NCBI GenBank assembly: GCA_031547885.1
Contig: JAVBRO010000012.1
Span: 1 to 17,859 of the forward strand
Reading direction: 5' to 3'
From: UBA940 sp031547885
GTDB taxonomy: Bacteria > Bacteroidota > Bacteroidia > Bacteroidales > Rikenellaceae
DNA length: 17,859 bases
This document shows, in pieces, positions 13,289-17,859 of this stretch (the stretch's first letter is position 1; each line of letters opens with the position of its first letter). The notes beneath the pieces are model-generated. The model was not told the DNA's origin. It saw only the letters and a list, made by a program, of their open reading frames with translations, and made no database searches. A program made the position numbers and the translations under genes.

Positions 13289-14908
13289 GTGGCTAATAAT
13301 TCAAAAAAAACTGTCGCAGCGCCGCTGCTCATAGGCGGCGGTATTATTATAGGTATTCTGGCCGGATATATGCTGGCCCCCGGCAAAACGGTCAACTCCG
13401 CCCGGCCGATTTCTATTAATACGAAGGCAGACAAGATTTCCTACACCATGTCGCTCATCGAGCAGTATTATGTGGACCCTGTGAGTCCCGATTCGCTGGC
13501 CGACATTGCCATACCCGTCATTCTCGGGGACCTGGACCCGCATTCGATCTATATTCCCGCGAAGGATCTTGCCGCAGTGAGCGAGCCGCTGGTGGGTGAA
13601 TTCGACGGTATCGGCGTGATGTTCAATATGCTGACCGATACGGTGGTGGTGCTCAACGTCATACCGTCGGGGCCGAGCGACAAGGCCGGCATACAGAACG
13701 GCGACCGCATCATAAAGATCAACGACACGCTTGTAGCTGGACAGAAAATTCCGCAGGACAAGATAGTCAAGAAACTGCGCGGCCCGCGAGGAACGCTTGT
13801 CAACCTCTCGATCGAACGCCAGGGTGCACCCGACCTGGTGCCTATTACGGTCGAACGCGGGATCATTCCGGTAAAGAGCCTCGACGCCGCTTTTATGATA
13901 AAACCAGGGATCGGTTTTGTGAAGCTTTCGGCCTTCTCGAAAGTCTCAAATGTCGAACTGGCCAAGGCGCTGCTGGAGTTGCAGGGGCAGGGAATGCAGA
14001 AACTGATCTTCGATCTGCGCGACAATTCGGGAGGTTATTTCGACCAGGCTATCTCCATTGCCAACATGTTCCTGCCCGAGGGCGACCTGATAGTTTACAC
14101 CGAAGACCGCAACAAAGTTCAGGACAAGAACTACAGCAACGGAAAGGGCGGATTCACCAATCTGCCGCTGGTGATGCTGATAGACGAAGGCAGCGCGTCG
14201 TCGAGCGAGATTCTCGCAGGCGCCGTCCAGGACAATGACCGCGGATGGATTATCGGACGACGTTCGTTTGGTAAGGGGCTGGTACAAAGGCAGATGACAT
14301 ATCATGATGGTGCTGAACTGAGGCTTACCACGGCGCGTTACTATACCCCTTCGGGGCGTTCTATACAGAAATCTTACGGCCACGGATCGGACGAATACCG
14401 CATGGATATCGCCAACCGCTTCTACCACAACGAGATGTTCTCGGCCGACAGCATACATCAGGATACTCTGAAATATTACACCAAGTCCGGCCGCGTGGTC
14501 TATGGCGGAGGAGGTATCATGCCCGACACCTTTGTTCCGATGGATACGATCAGATATACGCCTTATTTTATGGCTGTTAACGGCCGTAACCTCATCTATC
14601 GCTATACCCTCGAGTATGGCGACCGCCACCGCGCGCAGATGAACGCCGTGCAGACAGTCGAACAGCTTAATGAGATGCTCGACGCCGAGAAAAACCTTGT
14701 GAACGATTTTGTGGCTTATGCGGCGCGCAACGGGGTGAAGCCCAATTACCGCCAGATCGAGATATCGCGTCCCGTGATCGAAGCCCAATTGAGGGCGCTG
14801 ATCGGACGCAACACGGCGCTCGATTACACGGGATTCTATGCCAATATATACACGATCGACGATGCGCTGCTGAAAGCGATCGAGTGGTTCGAGGAAGGAG
14901 ATAAATAA
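13289..14908 (+). CDS. S41 carboxy-terminal processing protease
   Basis: A 539-residue Ctp/Prc-type serine protease. An N-terminal membrane anchor (about residues 11-31) is followed by the S41 N-terminal helical part, a PDZ domain (about 98-190, FDGIGVMFNML, IPSGPSDKAGIQNGDRIIKI) and the S41 catalytic core (about 195-365). The Ser-Lys dyad is Ser304 in DEGSASSSEILAG and Lys329 in RRSFGKGLVQ, with the expected spacing of 25; Gln333 also matches. The last 170 residues form a C-terminal extension as in other Bacteroidota members. It probably trims or degrades envelope proteins in the periplasm. The start is a GTG at 13289, 7 bases after the upstream stop; no better in-frame ATG exists before the anchor. 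Confidence 0.95.
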   Translation: MANNSKKTVAAPLLIGGGIIIGILAGYMLAPGKTVNSARPISINTKADKISYTMSLIEQYYVDPVSPDSLADIAIPVILGDLDPHSIYIPAKDLAAVSEPLVGEFDGIGVMFNMLTDTVVVLNVIPSGPSDKAGIQNGDRIIKINDTLVAGQKIPQDKIVKKLRGPRGTLVNLSIERQGAPDLVPITVERGIIPVKSLDAAFMIKPGIGFVKLSAFSKVSNVELAKALLELQGQGMQKLIFDLRDNSGGYFDQAISIANMFLPEGDLIVYTEDRNKVQDKNYSNGKGGFTNLPLVMLIDEGSASSSEILAGAVQDNDRGWIIGRRSFGKGLVQRQMTYHDGAELRLTTARYYTPSGRSIQKSYGHGSDEYRMDIANRFYHNEMFSADSIHQDTLKYYTKSGRVVYGGGGIMPDTFVPMDTIRYTPYFMAVNGRNLIYRYTLEYGDRHRAQMNAVQTVEQLNEMLDAEKNLVNDFVAYAARNGVKPNYRQIEISRPVIEAQLRALIGRNTALDYTGFYANIYTIDDALLKAIEWFEEGDK

Positions 14909-14915
14909 AATCGGT

Positions 14916-15176
14916 ATGTTTCAGAAAATTATAGGAATAGCAGGCGTTGTTGCGGTCCTTGGAGTGATCGTGATGGTCGCTCTGTCGCCCCGGACGGAAG
15001 GCTTCTTACCAGATATGTTCGATTTCCTGAAGCGCAGGCCGGCAGTCGAAACAGCGGCCCCGCAGTCGACCGCTCCTGTGACGCTTCCGCCTGCCGACAC
15101 GATTCCTGTGAACGCCGACACCCTTTCGGCGGGCATTCCGGAAGGACCGCTTACAGATACTGTTATAACTGAATAA
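14916..15176 (+). CDS. Small single-pass membrane protein, unknown
   Basis: An 86-residue protein with a hydrophobic segment at about residues 4-24 (KIIGIAGVVAVLGVIVMVAL), a short basic stretch (FLKRRP) and a Pro/Thr/Ala-rich acidic tail (about 42-86) that looks disordered. It could be an uncleaved membrane anchor with an envelope-facing tail. Its ATG lies 7 bases after the protease stop, the same spacing as between the two genes upstream, which supports a real third gene of the set. I recognise no family. Being short and of biased composition it could be spurious, but the tight spacing and clean start argue for a gene, perhaps a partner of the protease. Confidence 0.6.
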   Translation: MFQKIIGIAGVVAVLGVIVMVALSPRTEGFLPDMFDFLKRRPAVETAAPQSTAPVTLPPADTIPVNADTLSAGIPEGPLTDTVITE

Positions 15177-15219
15177 TTCACTTCCGAACATTTCAGTAAA
15201 TCATTACATTCCTGCTAAA

Positions 15220-15238
15220 TCGCCGCCGTCGTTACGGC
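15220..15238 (+). repeat. Single CGTT-hairpin unit before rnr
   Basis: A 19-bp unit of the family at 11051-11144: prefix TCGCC, arm GCCGT, loop CGTT, arm ACGGC. Its stem differs from every other copy but pairs fully. It shares the upstream letters TAAATCGC with the copy before infA. It lies 43 bases after the small membrane-protein gene and directly abuts the candidate rnr promoter. The conserved 56-bp tail is not present. Confidence 0.7.
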
Positions 15239-15264
15239 TTTGTCACGATTATTGCGTACTTTTG
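15239..15264 (+). promoter_or_regulatory. Candidate rnr promoter
   Basis: TACTTTTG at 15257-15264 matches TAnnTTTG exactly and ends 25 bases before the rnr ATG. TTTG at 15239-15242 could be the -33 element, but the 14-base spacing is short compared with the usual 19-23, so the -33 assignment is weak. Confidence 0.5.
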
Positions 15265-15289
15265 TCGCGTATAAATTAAAGATAACAAA

Positions 15290-17599
15290 ATGACAGGACG
15301 CAAAAAAGGCGCAAACGGCGCCCCCGGTCATGAGAACCGGAAAAACGGAAAACAACCACACGACCGCAGTGCAATGATACTCCATCTGCTGCGCTCGATG
15401 CCCGAGAAGAAATTCACACTCAAGGCCCTGGCCGCTGCAAGCGGAGGTGCTGATCCCCGTGGACGGCAGCAGACCTTCGACATTCTCTCAGACCTTGTGG
15501 TCCAGGGAGTTGTGGACTTCTCGGAACCAAGCAAATACCGCCTCTCGCAGGCCCATCAGCCCCATTACACCGGCACGGTCGATATGCTGGCGTCGGGTTC
15601 GATGTATATAAAAGTTGACGGGCTCGATTCCGATATATACGTGGACGCCCGCAACGGCAGCCGCGCTCTCGACGGCGACAAGGTCGAAGTGGTCATCACG
15701 CGCCACAACAAACGACCCGGCGGACACAATGAGGGCGAAATCATAAATGTTTTGGAGCGCAACCAGCGCAACTATATCGCGGTGCTGGACGTGACGGAGC
15801 ACGCCGTTTTCGCCAGGCCCGACACCCGCAAGATCCCGGTCGATATATATGTCCGCCGCAGCGGCGACGAAGAGTTCAAAACCGGGCAGAAGGTGGTAGT
15901 GAAGATACAGGACTGGGCCGAGGGGAGTAAGAGCCCGGTCGGCGAAGTGGTCGATATCCTTGGAACCGCAGGCGAGAACGACACCGAAATGCACGCCATA
16001 ATGGCCGAGTTCGACCTGCCTTACTACTTCGAGAAAAAGGTAGAAGAGGCCGCAGACGCCATTCCCGACAGGATCACGGCCGCCGAAATTTCGAGCCGCC
16101 GCGATTTCCGGGGCGTGACGACCTTCACCATAGACCCCGACGACGCCAAGGACTTCGACGACGCGCTGTCGATCCGTAAACTGCGTGACGGACTGTGGGA
16201 AATAGGCGTGCATATCGCCGACGTGACGCACTATGTGCAGCCTGGTTCGGTGGTCGACGTCGAGGGCGAAGAGCGCGCAACGTCGGTCTATCTTGTCGAC
16301 CGCACCATCCCGATGCTGCCCGAAAAGCTCTCAAACGACCTTTGCTCGCTCCGGCCGAACGAGGAAAAACTTTGTTTTTCAGCCGTTTTCGAGATCGACG
16401 ACGAACTCGATATCCATAAGGAGTGGTTCGGCCGGACGGTTATTCTCTCCGACCGCCGCTTCACATACGAGGAAGCCCAGAATATCATCGAAACCGGCGA
16501 GGGGGACTATAAAGAAGAGGTTCTGAAGCTCAACGAACTGGCCCAAAAAATGCGTCAGAGGCGTTTTGCAAAGGGGGCCATCACCTTCGAGCGCGAAGAA
16601 TTCAAATTTCGGCTCGATGACAAGGGCAAGCCGCTGAGCGTCTACCACAAGGTGATGAAGGAGTCGAACCAGCTGATCGAGGAGTTCATGCTGCTGGCCA
16701 ACAAAAAAGTGGCGGAATTCGTCGGCAAGAACCGCGAGACCGGCAAAAAGTCGGGCCGGACGTTCGTCTACCGCGTCCACGACAAACCGGACGAGGATAA
16801 GTTGCTGAAATTCTCGGACTTCGTGATCCGTTTCGGCTACTATTTCCGCCCCGACCGCATCAAGGACGTATCGAAGCAGATGAACAAGCTGATGGACAAG
16901 ATCAAGGGCCGGAGCGAGGAGAATGTCATCTCGACGCTGGCGATCCGCACCATGGCCAAGGCCTTCTATTCGACCGACAATATCGGCCACTACGGGCTGG
17001 CATTCCCGTATTACACCCATTTCACCTCGCCTATCCGCCGCTATCCCGATATGATGGTGCACCGCCTGCTGGCACACTACCTCGACAACGGGAAGAGCGC
17101 CGACAAGGATAAGTACGAGAAATTGTGCGAGCATTCGTCCGAGATGGAGGTCCGCGCGGCCGAGGCAGAACGCGCGTCGGTGAAGTACAAGATGGCCGAA
17201 TTCATGCTTGACAAGGTTGGGCAAGAGTTCAACGGACACATTTCGGGTATCACTGACTGGGGGATCTACGTCGAATTGGACGAAAGCCTGATCGAAGGGA
17301 TGGTCTCGATGCGCGACGTGGCGGATGATTTTTACCGCTTCGACCAGAATATCTATGCCGCCGTCGGACAGGCCAGCGGGCGTAAATTCACGCTCGGAGA
17401 TAAAGTGATAGTTAAGGTCAAAGGGGCTGATCTCGCTCACCGCCAGATAGATTTCACACTGACTGCGACTATCGACTTCGAAACCGGGAAGGCCATTCCC
17501 CTGCCCCAGCTGCGACGGTCGGAGTACCCCGCCAGGAACGGTAAGGACGGAAAGCGTGAAAGCCGTAACGGCGGGCGGCAACGGCCGCGGCGGAATTGA
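15290..17599 (+). CDS. rnr: Ribonuclease R
   Basis: A 769-residue 3'-to-5' exoribonuclease of the RNB family, able to degrade structured RNA and active in rRNA and mRNA turnover. Domains in order: basic N-terminus (1-25), winged-helix-like domain (about 27-86), two cold-shock-type OB folds (about 92-225), the RNB catalytic domain (about 265-600) and S1 (about 645-725). The active-site aspartates are in TIDPDDAKDFDDA (Asp282, Asp288, Asp290, Asp291), and the conserved Arg pair is in TSPIRRYPDMMVHR (583-584). The S1 domain shows GHISGITDWGIYVEL. A short basic tail (KRESRNGGRQRPRRN) ends the protein. Codons for about the last 12 residues lie in the dispersed hairpin repeat, so this tail is probably repeat-derived. 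It has its own candidate promoter. Confidence 0.96.
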   Translation: MTGRKKGANGAPGHENRKNGKQPHDRSAMILHLLRSMPEKKFTLKALAAASGGADPRGRQQTFDILSDLVVQGVVDFSEPSKYRLSQAHQPHYTGTVDMLASGSMYIKVDGLDSDIYVDARNGSRALDGDKVEVVITRHNKRPGGHNEGEIINVLERNQRNYIAVLDVTEHAVFARPDTRKIPVDIYVRRSGDEEFKTGQKVVVKIQDWAEGSKSPVGEVVDILGTAGENDTEMHAIMAEFDLPYYFEKKVEEAADAIPDRITAAEISSRRDFRGVTTFTIDPDDAKDFDDALSIRKLRDGLWEIGVHIADVTHYVQPGSVVDVEGEERATSVYLVDRTIPMLPEKLSNDLCSLRPNEEKLCFSAVFEIDDELDIHKEWFGRTVILSDRRFTYEEAQNIIETGEGDYKEEVLKLNELAQKMRQRRFAKGAITFEREEFKFRLDDKGKPLSVYHKVMKESNQLIEEFMLLANKKVAEFVGKNRETGKKSGRTFVYRVHDKPDEDKLLKFSDFVIRFGYYFRPDRIKDVSKQMNKLMDKIKGRSEENVISTLAIRTMAKAFYSTDNIGHYGLAFPYYTHFTSPIRRYPDMMVHRLLAHYLDNGKSADKDKYEKLCEHSSEMEVRAAEAERASVKYKMAEFMLDKVGQEFNGHISGITDWGIYVELDESLIEGMVSMRDVADDFYRFDQNIYAAVGQASGRKFTLGDKVIVKVKGADLAHRQIDFTLTATIDFETGKAIPLPQLRRSEYPARNGKDGKRESRNGGRQRPRRN

Positions 17600-17650
17600 T
17601 GATAAAGGTGGTTGCAGGTCTGAATCTCTCGGCACAGCGCAGCCATCATT
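17562..17650 (-). repeat. Dispersed repeat over the rnr 3' end
   Basis: Second long copy of the composite repeat. On the minus strand it reads a 57-bp tail (17594-17650), one clean unit CCGCC-GCGGC-CGTT-GCCGC (17575-17593), then a shortened unit CCGCC-GTTACGGC (17562-17574). That shortened unit matches the copy at 15220-15238 with about six bases deleted, including the left arm. The clean unit and the shortened one are inside the rnr reading frame, and the stop codon lies at 17597-17599 at the start of the tail. Order and orientation are the same as at 11051-11144. Confidence 0.8.
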
Positions 17651-17859
17651 ACAAAACGGTCGCAATGGGAGATCGAATAGCCGGAATGGCGGCAGAAAAC
17701 GCAGATAATAAGAAAACGCGGCTTAATACGCAAAAGGGATGGTGAGATGGTGTGTAAATAATTATATTTCATATATTTATCGCATTTGAAAATATATGAA
17801 CAAAAAACTGCTTTTATTGCGGATCGCGTGCCACAATTCATTACGGGGTTAAGCGTCAT
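17651..17859. other. Right-end intergenic region with AT-rich dyad
   Basis: No convincing gene was found in this stretch. It contains a perfect 9-bp inverted repeat, TTCATATAT (17768-17776) and ATATATGAA (17792-17800), with a 15-base centre, in an AT-rich area that could be a promoter or operator. An ATG at 17796 opens a peptide of only 18 codons (MNKKLLLLRIACHNSLRG) before a stop. No intrinsic terminator for rnr is apparent. Confidence 0.4.

Noticed and set aside
17437..17859. A 140-codon minus-strand frame over the rnr end
   Set aside because: It overlaps the RNase R S1 domain region and the repeat, and shows no domain. The shared MAALCREI-like peptide with the frame near 11130 comes from the repeat tail, and the frames diverge after nine residues because of an indel.

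Overview
The window looks like the chromosome of a member of the Bacteroidota, most likely order Bacteroidales. The evidence is the gene order secY-map-infA-rpmJ-rpsM-rpsK-rpsD-rpoA-rplQ, A-rich translation starts with no Shine-Dalgarno sequence, promoter-like TAnnTTTG boxes, a DUF3078-type outer-membrane protein and a PadR/PspC locus. By eye the coding regions are richer in G+C than Bacteroides itself, which would suit the Alistipes/Rikenellaceae side of the order, but that placement is a guess.

Layout. Bases 1-8320 are the downstream part of the large ribosomal-protein operon: the 3' part of rpsH, then rplF, rplR, rpsE, rpmD, rplO, secY, map, infA, rpmJ, rpsM, rpsK, rpsD, rpoA and rplQ, all on the plus strand and tightly packed. 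A strong intrinsic terminator ends it at 8341-8378. An AT-rich regulatory region (8379-8638) with two TAnnTTTG boxes leads into a pspC-like / padR / pspC-like cluster (8639-10950), closed by a second hairpin terminator that can also serve the convergent gene nfo (endonuclease IV, minus strand, 11164-12009). nfo is divergent from a three-gene set (12145-15176): a DUF3078 outer-membrane protein, an S41 carboxy-terminal processing protease and an 86-residue single-pass membrane protein. rnr (RNase R, 15290-17599) is last, followed by about 260 bases without a recognisable gene.

Functions are mostly housekeeping: translation (ribosomal proteins, IF-1, methionine aminopeptidase), transcription (RNA polymerase alpha), secretion (SecY), envelope stress (PspC/PadR), DNA repair (Nfo), envelope proteolysis and RNA decay.

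The least expected feature is a dispersed family of 19-bp hairpin units. Each unit has a pyrimidine-rich CCGCC-like prefix, a 5-bp stem, an invariant CGTT loop and the matching 5-bp stem. There are six clear units at four loci: 4640-4677, 11051-11088, 15220-15238 and 17575-17593. The stem sequences differ between units but always stay complementary. At two loci the units are fused to a conserved tail of about 56 bp. At one locus a unit is nested inside another, and at another the units encode the C-terminal end of RNase R. I do not recognise this family; it resembles REP-type elements in design.
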